Shown piece after piece: positions 1 through 6,985 of a stretch of DNA of 9,496 bases. The stretch is from an uncultured Campylobacter sp. Its GTDB lineage: Bacteria > Campylobacterota > Campylobacteria > Campylobacterales > Campylobacteraceae. A program made the translations under genes and the position numbers. Position 1 is the stretch's first letter. Each line of letters starts with the position of its first letter. Location: the NCBI GenBank assembly GCA_905373295.1, contig CAJPSJ010000066.1:1-9496 (forward strand), given 5' to 3'. The notes under the pieces are model-generated. The model was not told the origin of the DNA. It made no database searches and worked only from the letters and a program-made list of their open reading frames with translations.

Positions 1-371
1 CCGACGACGCTTTAAGTGGTGCAGGCTGCGCCTGGGTTAAATTTTACCAAGTAGATGAATACAAAACTGTGATTCTTGCGATATAAAAATTTAACGCGAA
101 CTGCAAGGCTCGCCCTTTGAGCGTGCCAGGGGTTAGGGGATTTTAAGGAGAAGGAGAGCGCCTCGCAAAACGAGCGTAGCGACGCAAGGTTGGCCCGGCG
201 GCGTTTCTTGCGAGCGCAGCGAAGCAGAACTAGTAGCGCCCCTTTCCCCTTAAGAGAAAACGCCGCCACAACCTAAATTCTAGAGGTAGAATTTTATATA
301 GCAAAATTCCAAAGATAGAATTTTAAATTTATATTGCGAATTTTACGAGCCGCGAATTTAAAAGCAAAGCT
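1..371. other. 371-base stretch without a convincing gene
   Basis: No open frame here has a good ribosome binding site or a recognisable product. A minus-strand frame of 85 codons (12-269) starts with GTG, has an Arg/Lys/Ser-rich composition typical of chance translation, and is rejected. The left half contains two similar GC-rich 16-mers (171-186 and 211-226). The right half (about 270-345) is AT-rich, with a perfect hairpin at 275-294 and two copies of the word TAGAATTTTA (287-296 and 315-324). The region lies downstream of the minus-strand gene 372-899, so part of it may be that gene's 3' untranslated region, but I see no classical terminator with a clean T-run. Confidence 0.6.
275..294. 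repeat. Perfect 8-bp inverted repeat with 4-nt loop
   Basis: The arms AAATTCTA (275-282) and TAGAATTT (287-294) are exact reverse complements around the loop GAGG. The element sits about 80 bases beyond the stop of the minus-strand gene 372-899. The stem is AT-rich and lacks a following T-run on the minus strand, so a terminator role is only possible, not shown. In this genome AAATTT words are so common that a chance origin is also reasonable. Confidence 0.45.
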
Positions 372-899
372 CTAAATTTCAACGTCCATATCCACGGGCT
401 CGATCTGCAAGCCGCGCAGATCCGCAAGATGCTGCACCGCAGCGTCCGTCTCGGTGTTTTTTGGAAGGACGATGTGAAAGCCTCGATCAAACGCCAAGAA
501 AAAATTCTCCCCGCCCGCAGCGATGCGATTTAGCGAGCGCGCGGCAAATTTCTCGCTTGCGCGCGGCTCACCCTTTGAAAACGAGATCGTCTCGCCGTCC
601 GCGACGAAGCTCATCTCCGTGCTCGAGTCTTGCGCGAGCTTAGCGGCAGTCAGATGTTTTCTTAGCATGCGGCGGTAAAATTTCGGATAAAAAATAAGCC
701 ATGCTGCGCCCAAAATAACCGACGCCACACTCGCAATCGGCGCCGTTTTTAAAAGCCCGTCGATGATGATGCCCATGAGCAAAAACTCAAACGGTATGGC
801 GTAGGTGCTGACTAGGCGCTGCTTGCGCGCCTTTTTGCTGTAAAGCAGCATAAATTTATTGAGGTTATCGACGTCGCGATTTGTGATTTGCACTTTCAT
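372..899 (-). CDS. Small membrane protein with YcxB-like C-terminal domain
   Basis: A 175-residue protein of unknown function. Two hydrophobic segments at about residues 30-50 and 54-71 form a probable membrane hairpin, flanked by basic residues (KKARKQR before, RRMLRKH after), which suggests both ends face the cytoplasm. The region from about 95 to 147 (F-x-A-D-G-E-x-I-S-F, then RSLNRI, then a strand ending in IVLPK) has the strand pattern of the YcxB-like domain, a small beta-rich module found in many bacterial membrane proteins with no known activity. The ATG at 897-899 is preceded by AAAGGA (904-909) at good spacing. The gene is divergent from the large fusion gene at 997 and shares its 97-base intergenic region. 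The YcxB match is from pattern memory and is moderate; no function should be inferred from it. Confidence 0.75.
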   Translation of the reverse strand: MKVQITNRDVDNLNKFMLLYSKKARKQRLVSTYAIPFEFLLMGIIIDGLLKTAPIASVASVILGAAWLIFYPKFYRRMLRKHLTAAKLAQDSSTEMSFVADGETISFSKGEPRASEKFAARSLNRIAAGGENFFLAFDRGFHIVLPKNTETDAAVQHLADLRGLQIEPVDMDVEI

Positions 900-922
900 A
901 TTTTTCCTTTAATTTTTGCGTA

Positions 923-928
923 ATTGTA
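923..928 (-). promoter_or_regulatory. Candidate -10 box for the YcxB-like gene
   Basis: Read on the minus strand this is TACAAT, 23 bases upstream of the start codon at 899. That would give a short leader just containing the ribosome binding site (904-909). No -35 box is recognisable, which is usual for Campylobacter sigma-70 promoters. There is no TG extension, so the call rests only on the hexamer and its position. Confidence 0.35.
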
Positions 929-963
929 GCGAAGCCGCCTTAAATTTGCGTCCGTTAACTTCC

Positions 964-985
964 GTGGGATAAAATCCCGTTTTTA
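964..985 (+). promoter_or_regulatory. Leader hairpin / -10 region before the LplT-Aas fusion gene
   Basis: GGGAT (966-970) and ATCCC (974-978) pair around an AAA loop; two G-U pairs (965/979, 964/980) could extend the stem to 7 pairs in plus-strand RNA. It is followed directly by TTTTT (980-984) and then the ribosome binding site. The same bases contain TAAAAT (970-975), a plausible -10 hexamer whose transcript would start near 982. The two readings compete: either a terminator-like leader hairpin, or the core promoter with symmetric flanks. Confidence 0.35.
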
Positions 986-991
986 AAGGAG
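985..991 (+). promoter_or_regulatory. Ribosome binding site fixing the TTG start at 997
   Basis: AAAGGAG lies 5 bases before the TTG at 997. The first in-frame ATG (residue 17) has no comparable site and would cut into the first transmembrane segment, so TTG is the supported start. Confidence 0.8.
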
Positions 992-996
992 ATAGC

Positions 997-3900
997 TTGA
1001 AATCTTTACTAAAAATCAACGGATTTTTACCGTTTTTGGCGATTATGTTTATCAACGCAAGCGTCGATCTGGGCCATAAGATCACGATTCAAAACGTCCT
1101 TGTTAAAAGCGCCGATTCCGGCGCTCTCATCGCCCTTACCTCGCTTGTAAATTTGCTGATTTTGCTGCCTTACGTATTTCTTTTTAGCGCCAGCGGCTAT
1201 CTCAACGATAAATTCTCGCGCACCCGCATCACGCGGATCTGCGCAAAACTCGGCGTCGCGCTTACCGCGCTCATTACGCTAGGTTATCTGTGCGGGTGGT
1301 TTTATTTCGCGTTTTTTATGACGATCCTGCTTGCGGCGCAAAGCGCAATCTACTCGCCCGCCAAATACGGTCTGATTAAAAAGATCGTCGGCGCGAAAAA
1401 TTTAGGCGCGGCAAACGGCCTCGTACAGGCTCTTACCATCATCGCGATTCTACTTTCATCGCTTGCGTTTTCGGTGATTTTCGAGCTATTTGCAGCCCAC
1501 AGCAGCGACGCGGGCGAGCTGATGAGCTCGGTTTGGTTCATCGGCGTGCTTTTGGTCGCGGGCTCTGCGCTTGAAACATACTATTCGTATAAAATTCCAT
1601 TCTTCGACGCCGCGCAGCCGCAGGCGGAATTTGACACGAAAGAATATCTCCGCCTGCGCTACTTGAAGCAAAATTTAAAATTTGTAATCAAAGATAAAAA
1701 TGTCCTGCTCTGCACGCTGGGACTTGCGATGTTTTGGGCGGTCTCGCAGCTCGTGATCGCGACCTTTCCCGCTCACTACAAGAGCCTTAGCGGCAGCGAC
1801 AACGTAATGGTGATCCAGGTGATCTTAGCTCTTAGTGCGATCGGAATCGCGTTAGGCTCGATCTTTGCGGGCAGCTACTGCAAAAAACATATCGAGCTCG
1901 GCATCGTGCCGTTCGGCGCATTCGGGCTTGCGCTCGCGCTAATGGTGCTAGCCAACGCGCACTCGGTATTTTGGCTCGGTACGGCGTCGTTTTTCTTCGG
2001 ATTTAGCGGCGGAATTTTCATCGTGCCGCTCAACGCCGTCATTCAGTTTTTCACCGCTGATGAGCGCATGGGGCGGGTACTCGCGGGCTCAAATTTCATC
2101 CAAAATATCTTTATGGTGCTATTTTTGCTCATCGCCATCATCTTGGTGCATTTTGCGGTCGCCAGCGGCGAAATTTTCGTCATGGCGGCGCTGTGCGTAC
2201 TTATCTGCGGGATCTTCGGCGCGAAACATCTGCCACAGCTTTTCGTTAGAATTTTACTCATTCCGTTTATGAAATTTGGCTATCAAGTCCACGTAGACGG
2301 CATCGAAAACATCCCGCAAAAAGGCGGCGTGCTGCTTTTAGGCAACCACATTAGCTGGATCGATTGGGCGGTGGTACAGCTTGCCTGCCCACGCGGGGTG
2401 CGCTTCGTGATGCACCGCAGCTACTACGATCTGTGGTATTTGAAGTGGTTTTTTAAAATTTTCCGCGTCATTCCGATCGGAGCGGGCGTTAGCAAAAGCG
2501 CGATCGAAAGCATCCGCGAGGCGCTGAATGCAGGCGAAGTGGTCGGGCTCTTCCCCGAGGGTCACATCAGCTACAACGGCCGCATAGACGAGTTTCAGGG
2601 CGGATTTGAGCTCGCCGCGCACGATACGAACTCCGTAATCGTGCCTTTTTATATCAGAGGGCTTTGGGGATCGACGTTTTCGCGCGCCAGCGAGCATTAT
2701 AAAAGAACGATTTCGCAAAGCGGCAAAAACGCACTTCGCGTAAGCTTCGGCGCGCCGATCGAGGCAAATTCCAAGGCGCACGAAGTAAAACGCGCGGTAA
2801 CGGAGCTGTCGTTTTTCAGCTGGGGCAAATATCTCGCAAGCCTAAAGCCGCTTGCCTACAACTGGCTAAATCAAGCCAAGAGATCGCCTTTTAAGCGTGT
2901 AGCAGTCGATAGCACTGGAGTGAGCTTCACAAATTTAGCGATGATGAGCGCCGTTTTGATACTTCGCAAAAGACTAAAAAGCCGCATTAGCAGCGAGGAA
3001 AACGTCGGTATCATTTTGCCTAGCTCGGTCATCGCAAGCGCCGTAAATTTAACGCTTTTTGCGATGGGCAAAACGAGCGTAAATTTAAACTACACGCTAA
3101 GCGAAGAGAACTTAATCTACTGCGCGGATAAAGCAAATATCCGCACGATCATTAGCTCGCGCAAATTCGTAGAAAAGCTCAAATCAAAGGGCTTTGAGCT
3201 GGAGAGTTCGATCGGCGATCGGCTCGTGTATCTTGAGGATCTAAGCGAGGGCACCTCTAAAAACGAGCGCATAGCCTGCGCGCTAAAATCGCTGCTGATG
3301 CCGAAAATTTTATTTCGCGCACTGTATTTTAAGCCGCACGCGATAGATGACGTAGCTACGATTTTATTTAGCAGCGGCAGCGAGGGAAAGCCCAAAGGCG
3401 TGGTTCTGACACATAAAAATATAATGGCGAACGTCCGTCAAATTTCAGAGCTCATAAACGCCACCGAGCACGACGCGATTTTAGCGTCGCTGCCGATCTT
3501 TCACTGCTTCGGGCTTACCGTAACGACGCTATTTCCGCTAAACGATGGAATTTTAAGCATCCACGTGCCCGATCCTACGGACGCCTTTAGCGTCGGCAAG
3601 ATGAGCGCGAAATACGGCGCTACGATAATGTTCGGCACTTCGACGTTTTTTAGGCTCTACACCAAAAATAAAAGGCTCAATCCGCTTATGCTAGCAAGCA
3701 TCCGCCTGGCGATTGCGGGCGCGGAGAAGCTAAACGAAAACGTCCGAAAGGAATTTAAGATAAAATTCGGCATCGAAATTTACGAGGGCTACGGCACGAC
3801 CGAGACCGCGCCGGTGGTGAGCGTAAATACGCCAAATGTCCTCGAACCTGATTTTTTCAAAGAGCTTCACTTCAACCGCGAAAAGAGCGTCGGCTTGCCG

Positions 3901-4440
3901 CTTGCGGGCACGGTCATAAAGATCACCGATCCCGCCTCGCTGCAACCGCTATCAAACGGGCAGGAGGGGCTTATCTTAATCGGCGGACATCAGGTTATGA
4001 AGGAATACTACGATGAGCCGGCAAAAACCGCCGAAGCGATCGCGCAAATAAACGACGTGCGCTACTACAAAAGCGGCGACATCGGCTATATCGACGATGA
4101 CGGGTTTTTATTTATCACCGACCGCCTTTCGCGCTTCGCCAAAATCGGCGGCGAGATGATTAGCCTCGGCGCGGTAGAAAGCGCCGTGGGCGAAATTTTA
4201 GGCGAGAGCGCGATCTATTCGTGCGTGAATCTAAAAGACGAGAAAAAGGGCGAAAAGATCGCTCTTCTTTACGTGGGCGAGACGAGCGAGGATGAAATTT
4301 CGCGCCGTCTGAAGGACTCCGCGCTGGCGCCGATAATGCAGCCAAGCGTCGTGAAAAAGGTCGAGCAAATCCCGGTGCTGGGCAGCGGCAAGGTAAATCT
4401 CAAAGCGGTAAAGGATCTGGCGATAGAGCTAGGGCTGTAA
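997..4440 (+). CDS. LplT-Aas fusion: lysophospholipid transporter / acyltransferase / acyl-ACP synthetase
   Basis: A 1147-residue inner-membrane protein in three parts. Residues 1 to about 425 are a major facilitator transporter resembling LplT: the stretch YSPAKYG (119-125) and the later GGIFIVPLNA (338-347) match landmarks of E. coli LplT, which flips lysophospholipid inward. Residues about 430-605 are a PlsC-type acyltransferase with the catalytic HX4D motif (H451, D456) and FPEGHIS (519-525); FPEG followed by x-I fits Aas better than PlsC, whose motif is FPEGTRS. Residues about 630-1147 are an AMP-forming acyl-ACP synthetase: SSGSEGKPKG (792-801) binds ATP phosphates, YGTTE (932-936), SGD (1026-1028), D1042-R1043, and a catalytic lysine K1132 in GSGK. 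Known family chemistry is transfer of an activated fatty acid to the sn-1 position of 2-acyl lysophosphatidylethanolamine. All active-site motifs seen are intact. It appears to be transcribed alone. The fused form is known in other proteobacteria; E. coli keeps lplT and aas as separate genes. Confidence 0.9.
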   Translation: MKSLLKINGFLPFLAIMFINASVDLGHKITIQNVLVKSADSGALIALTSLVNLLILLPYVFLFSASGYLNDKFSRTRITRICAKLGVALTALITLGYLCGWFYFAFFMTILLAAQSAIYSPAKYGLIKKIVGAKNLGAANGLVQALTIIAILLSSLAFSVIFELFAAHSSDAGELMSSVWFIGVLLVAGSALETYYSYKIPFFDAAQPQAEFDTKEYLRLRYLKQNLKFVIKDKNVLLCTLGLAMFWAVSQLVIATFPAHYKSLSGSDNVMVIQVILALSAIGIALGSIFAGSYCKKHIELGIVPFGAFGLALALMVLANAHSVFWLGTASFFFGFSGGIFIVPLNAVIQFFTADERMGRVLAGSNFIQNIFMVLFLLIAIILVHFAVASGEIFVMAALCVLICGIFGAKHLPQLFVRILLIPFMKFGYQVHVDGIENIPQKGGVLLLGNHISWIDWAVVQLACPRGVRFVMHRSYYDLWYLKWFFKIFRVIPIGAGVSKSAIESIREALNAGEVVGLFPEGHISYNGRIDEFQGGFELAAHDTNSVIVPFYIRGLWGSTFSRASEHYKRTISQSGKNALRVSFGAPIEANSKAHEVKRAVTELSFFSWGKYLASLKPLAYNWLNQAKRSPFKRVAVDSTGVSFTNLAMMSAVLILRKRLKSRISSEENVGIILPSSVIASAVNLTLFAMGKTSVNLNYTLSEENLIYCADKANIRTIISSRKFVEKLKSKGFELESSIGDRLVYLEDLSEGTSKNERIACALKSLLMPKILFRALYFKPHAIDDVATILFSSGSEGKPKGVVLTHKNIMANVRQISELINATEHDAILASLPIFHCFGLTVTTLFPLNDGILSIHVPDPTDAFSVGKMSAKYGATIMFGTSTFFRLYTKNKRLNPLMLASIRLAIAGAEKLNENVRKEFKIKFGIEIYEGYGTTETAPVVSVNTPNVLEPDFFKELHFNREKSVGLPLAGTVIKITDPASLQPLSNGQEGLILIGGHQVMKEYYDEPAKTAEAIAQINDVRYYKSGDIGYIDDDGFLFITDRLSRFAKIGGEMISLGAVESAVGEILGESAIYSCVNLKDEKKGEKIALLYVGETSEDEISRRLKDSALAPIMQPSVVKKVEQIPVLGSGKVNLKAVKDLAIELGL

Positions 4441-4450
4441 ATCTCAAGCT

Positions 4451-4548
4451 TTTAAATTTGCGCCCTAGATTTTAAATTTACGCCTCGTAGCGCTATTCGC
4501 GCGGGATAATACAAAGAGGACAAAGCCTCTAAATTTTAAATTTATGCC
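4451..4548 (+). repeat. Three copies of TTTAAATTTRYGCC
   Basis: Copies are at 4451-4464 (ending GCGCC), 4471-4484 (ending ACGCC) and 4535-4548 (ending ATGCC). The second and third copies share further similarity downstream (CTCGTAGCGC versus TTGTCGCGCC). The first two are spaced exactly 20 bases apart. They begin 10 bases after the stop codon of the fusion gene. Confidence 0.5.
4515..4540 (+). terminator. Weak candidate terminator of the LplT-Aas gene
   Basis: AGAGG (4515-4519) pairs with CCTCT (4526-4530) around a 6-base loop, followed by AAATTTTAAA. The stem has only five pairs and the T-run is interrupted, so efficiency would be low. It lies 75 bases after the stop codon and is the best hairpin I can find for this gene. 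Confidence 0.3.
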
Positions 4549-4645
4549 TTGTCGCGCCGCATAGTTTTGCGGTTTTTCGCTCCTAGCGGCGGGCGATCTC
4601 GCGGGTTATGCTGCGGTTTATTTAAAGAACGGCGGCTGCACGCGG

Positions 4646-4739
4646 CTGCGGCGACAAATATGCTAAATTTTGCAGAGGTGAGCTGCTGCTGATCCTACGA
4701 TTTTTCGCGGTCGCAGCGCCAAATATGGCTAAATTTTGC
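4646..4739 (+). repeat. Direct repeat pair around the core CAAATATGGCTAAATTTTGC
   Basis: Copy one (4655-4673) reads CAAATATGCTAAATTTTGC; copy two (4720-4739) differs by one inserted G. Both are preceded by a GC-rich GCRGCG-like segment (4646-4654 and 4713-4719). The copies are about 65 bases apart in otherwise non-coding sequence. No function is evident. Confidence 0.5.
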
Positions 4740-5120
4740 TAGCAAACGGCAGCCGCTCGCTGCGCGGATAGATAAAATTTCTGCATCAGGCGCCCGGCGA
4801 AATTTCACGGCGGAGCTGTGGGAATAATTTTAACCGCGTGCGTGCGGAAAGAAATTTCAATGGCGTACGGCGAGAAATTTTAGCGACGTCGCCCCTCGCT
4901 TCGCCGCTTATAAAATTTGCAAATTTTATTTTCGAGCGTTCGCCGATGAGGCTTATAAACCGCGACGCGAACTCCCAGCTTCGTCCTTCCGTCATAACGG
5001 CGGCTTAAATTTTATCTACTCGCGCTAAGTGCGCCTTCAAGTCGGCCTCTGTATTTACATGAGCGCAAAGTATCGCGCACCTAAATTTGAAAGATAAATT
5101 TCATTCGCGCAGGTATAAAA

Positions 5121-5135
5121 TTTGAAAATTTCAAA
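5121..5135. repeat. 15-base perfect palindrome TTTGAAA-A-TTTCAAA
   Basis: Two 7-base arms, exact reverse complements, flank a single central A. Just upstream lies TATAAA (5114-5119) preceded by G-n, which resembles a Campylobacter -10 box on the plus strand. Such a layout would suit an operator or a small transcript start, but the AT-rich composition makes chance palindromes likely. Confidence 0.35.
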
Positions 5136-5201
5136 GCCGTTTAAATTTAACCGAAGTCGGCAGAGCTTAAATTTTAAAAAGGTCTAAGCTTTAAGGATTT
5201 T

Positions 5202-5240
5202 AAAAAAGATGAAAGAGCCGCGAAGCGCACGCTCCGCAGC
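5202..5240 (-). terminator. Strong intrinsic terminator of the fldA operon
   Basis: In minus-strand RNA an 11-pair stem forms between 5240-5230 and 5227-5217 with two G-U pairs and a two-base central gap, followed by a T-rich tail (TCTTTCATCTTTTTT, 5216-5202). In plus-strand RNA the two G-U positions become A-C mismatches, so the element points to minus-strand transcription. It starts 16 bases beyond the fldA stop codon. Confidence 0.85.
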
Positions 5241-5255
5241 AAATTTAAAGGAGGA

Positions 5256-5747
5256 CTATTTAAAAGATGGAGCGATCTGTGCTACCCACGCCTCGATGCG
5301 GCTCTCGGTGAGGTCGCTTTGATTGTCATTGTCTAGCGCAAGGCCAACGAATTTACCATCCACTACGGCCTTGCTCTCGTCAAATTCATATCCGTCGGTA
5401 GGCACTGCGCCTACGATATTTGCACCCGCTTTTTTGAAGTTATCGTATAGCTCGCGCATTGCGTTGCAGTAGGCGTCGCTGTAGCTTGAGCTATCGCCCA
5501 TGCCGAAAATCGCGACGGTCTTGCCCGCGACATCAAGGGCTGAGAAATCAAAGCCCGCCCAGTCGTCCTGCAGCTCGCCGTCGTTCCACGTGGAGCTGCC
5601 GATGATGAGCGCAGTGTATTTATTTAGATCTGCAGGCGCGATGTCCGCGACGTTTTTAAGCTCGTTTTCTATGCCTAGCTTTTCGGAGATTAGCTTTGCG
5701 GCGTCCTCGGTATTGCCCATCGAGCTTCCAAAAATAATTCCAACCAT
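5256..5747 (-). CDS. fldA: Flavodoxin (long-chain), electron carrier
   Basis: A 163-residue cytoplasmic FMN protein that carries single low-potential electrons. The FMN phosphate loop is GSSMGNTE (residues 7-14). The 50s loop TWNDGELQDDW (53-63) supplies a tryptophan (W54) where I recall Helicobacter pylori FldA having alanine. The 90s loop GMGDSSSYSDAY (82-93) supplies the stacking tyrosine Y89. The segment PTDGYEFDESKAV (116-128) is the insertion that marks long-chain flavodoxins and is very similar to H. pylori FldA, which accepts electrons from pyruvate oxidoreductase. The ATG at 5745-5747 has AAAGGAT (5754-5760) upstream. It is the last gene of a three-gene operon, 11 bases after the preceding stop codon, which its ribosome binding site overlaps. 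Partnership with the NifJ encoded nearby is inferred from known biochemistry and location. Confidence 0.95.
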   Translation of the reverse strand: MVGIIFGSSMGNTEDAAKLISEKLGIENELKNVADIAPADLNKYTALIIGSSTWNDGELQDDWAGFDFSALDVAGKTVAIFGMGDSSSYSDAYCNAMRELYDNFKKAGANIVGAVPTDGYEFDESKAVVDGKFVGLALDNDNQSDLTESRIEAWVAQIAPSFK

Positions 5748-5758
5748 TTGGTATCCTT

Positions 5759-6985
5759 TTAATAAATTTTGTCGGTAAGCTTGTATGGTACTAATTTCAT
5801 AATGAAATTTCCCTTAAAGAATTCGCTTTTTATCTCGATATGACGTGTGAAATTCTCGTTTTTAGGATAGACAAGATACACGGCGTCGATGTTTGCTCCG
5901 CGGCAAAGCTCTAGCACTTTTTTTATATCATTATCATAAAGCATAGGATTTGAAACGAGCATCGATCTGAAATTTGCTATCACTCCGAGCGAAAATCCGC
6001 TTTTTCGCACGATGATGAGCTCGTTTTTAAGCTCGATTTCTGCGCCTGCATTTCGCAGCGCGATCTTTGAAAATACAAAATCGCTAAACGCCTCGCCGAC
6101 ATTTAGCAGTACGCCGCTACGCAAGCTCGCGATCGCACGGCTTAGCTTATAAGCGGGTTTGGCGGCAAATACGGGCAGCGACCTACCGCGCAGATAAGAA
6201 AAGATTATCGCATTATCCGCCGCGCAGAATTTCACGGCGGGCTTGAAGCGGTAAATTTTGCGAGCACCGCGCCTAAGCTCGGAAGCGATAAAATTTAAAA
6301 ACGCAGCGCGAAACTGCGAAGCGCCCTTTAAATTTGCGGGCGGAATTCTATAATCCGCATTAACGTTAAAATTATATAGAGCTAGCATCGCCCGCGCTCG
6401 CGAAGCCGCATTATAATCCCGCAGCGCCTCTGGCACAATCTCGCGCCCGTTCGCATCAAAGCCAAAAATCTCGCCGCTAAAGAATTGCTTATTAAAAACT
6501 TCGGCATTTAAAATTTCATCATCAATAAGCTCATTATTGCGCCGCAGATCCGCTTTTTGGCGTTTTTCGCGTGCTGCGATACCTCGTTTTGACGCGGTAG
6601 TATCTTGTAATAAAGCCGATTTCTCGTCCGAACGCTTAGCGCAGAAAAAATTCTTTTGCGCAGAGCCATTGTCGTAAAAAGCCTTTGCTGTCAAATTCCT
6701 ATTTGCGCCGCCCTTTTGCGCACTCTTTACAGCATGCGGCTTAGAGGCATTATGATTAAGCGCGCCCGATTTACCGCTTGAAAACTTTTTAGATTTGCCG
6801 TTAAATTTCTTGCTTTCGACATGCGCAAGGCAAGTAGCGTTAAATTTGCTAGAATTTAAAAAATCCTTGGAATTTAGCTCGCCTGTTTCATCGTCGTAAG
6901 CATTTGATTGCGGCGTAGTGCGCGATTTTTTAACCGCTTGCTTGGGCTTGCCGGCATTATTTAAATTCCTTGGAATTTTAATCAT
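5759..6985 (-). CDS. Unrecognised protein: basic disordered N-terminal half, folded C-terminal half
   Basis: About 408 residues with no family I recognise. Residues 1 to roughly 145 are rich in Lys, Asn, Ser and Ala, look disordered, and repeat the motif S-K-x-F (near 39, 45, 58 and 65). From about 150 to the end the composition becomes ordinary, with predicted alternating helices and strands and a closing segment NIDAVYLVYPKN followed by an EIK strand. There is no signal peptide or membrane helix, so it is probably cytoplasmic. The chosen ATG (6983-6985) overlaps the end of the upstream DUF2325 gene by 8 bases, suggesting translational coupling; neither it nor the alternative TTG at 7004-7006 (415 residues, 29-base overlap) has a good ribosome binding site. 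It lies between the DUF2325 gene and fldA in one operon. From memory, C. jejuni has conserved hypothetical genes beside fldA (Cj1383c, Cj1384c), which may be the counterparts; this needs checking. The basic N-terminus could contact nucleic acid, but that is a guess. Confidence 0.75.
   Translation of the reverse strand: MIKIPRNLNNAGKPKQAVKKSRTTPQSNAYDDETGELNSKDFLNSSKFNATCLAHVESKKFNGKSKKFSSGKSGALNHNASKPHAVKSAQKGGANRNLTAKAFYDNGSAQKNFFCAKRSDEKSALLQDTTASKRGIAAREKRQKADLRRNNELIDDEILNAEVFNKQFFSGEIFGFDANGREIVPEALRDYNAASRARAMLALYNFNVNADYRIPPANLKGASQFRAAFLNFIASELRRGARKIYRFKPAVKFCAADNAIIFSYLRGRSLPVFAAKPAYKLSRAIASLRSGVLLNVGEAFSDFVFSKIALRNAGAEIELKNELIIVRKSGFSLGVIANFRSMLVSNPMLYDNDIKKVLELCRGANIDAVYLVYPKNENFTRHIEIKSEFFKGNFIMKLVPYKLTDKIY

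Larger units (their letters stand above)
4441..5255. other. 815-base intergenic region without a credible gene
   Basis: It separates the plus-strand fusion gene from the 3' end of fldA, so two transcription units converge here. The only longer open frame (4786-4995, minus strand, 69 codons) has no ribosome binding site and a low-information Arg/Ser/Lys-rich translation, and is rejected. The region is dense in TTTAAATTT and AAATTTTA words and holds three copies of a 14-mer, a 70-base-spaced direct repeat, a 15-base palindrome and the fldA terminator. I see no tRNA, no insertion sequence and no recognisable gene fragment. It may be a decayed locus or host a small RNA, but neither can be shown by reading alone. 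Confidence 0.6.

Noticed and set aside
12..269. Minus-strand frame of 85 codons with a GTG start
   Set aside because: No clear ribosome binding site, composition dominated by Arg, Lys, Ser and Ala as in chance translation of this GC-rich stretch, and internal nucleotide repeats explain its openness.
2338..2781. 147-codon frame antisense to the acyltransferase domain
   Set aside because: It lies fully inside a gene whose plus-strand frame carries intact catalytic motifs; it is a shadow frame.
4786..4995. Minus-strand frame of 69 codons in the large gap
   Set aside because: ATG without a Shine-Dalgarno sequence, no recognisable motif, and a low-information Arg/Ser/Lys-rich translation.
5209..5322. 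Plus-strand mini-frame of 37 codons starting ATGAAAGAG near the fldA 3' end
   Set aside because: An AAGGA is 12 bases upstream, but the frame runs through the fldA terminator stem and antisense to fldA, and its translation has no protein-like features.
6864..6979. Repeated word TCCTTGGAATTT (6867 and 6967 regions) and the inverted repeat AAATTCC-TT-GGAATTT at 6963-6978
   Set aside because: Both fall inside coding sequence, in different reading frames, and consist of the AAATTT words common throughout this genome; no independent sign of function.
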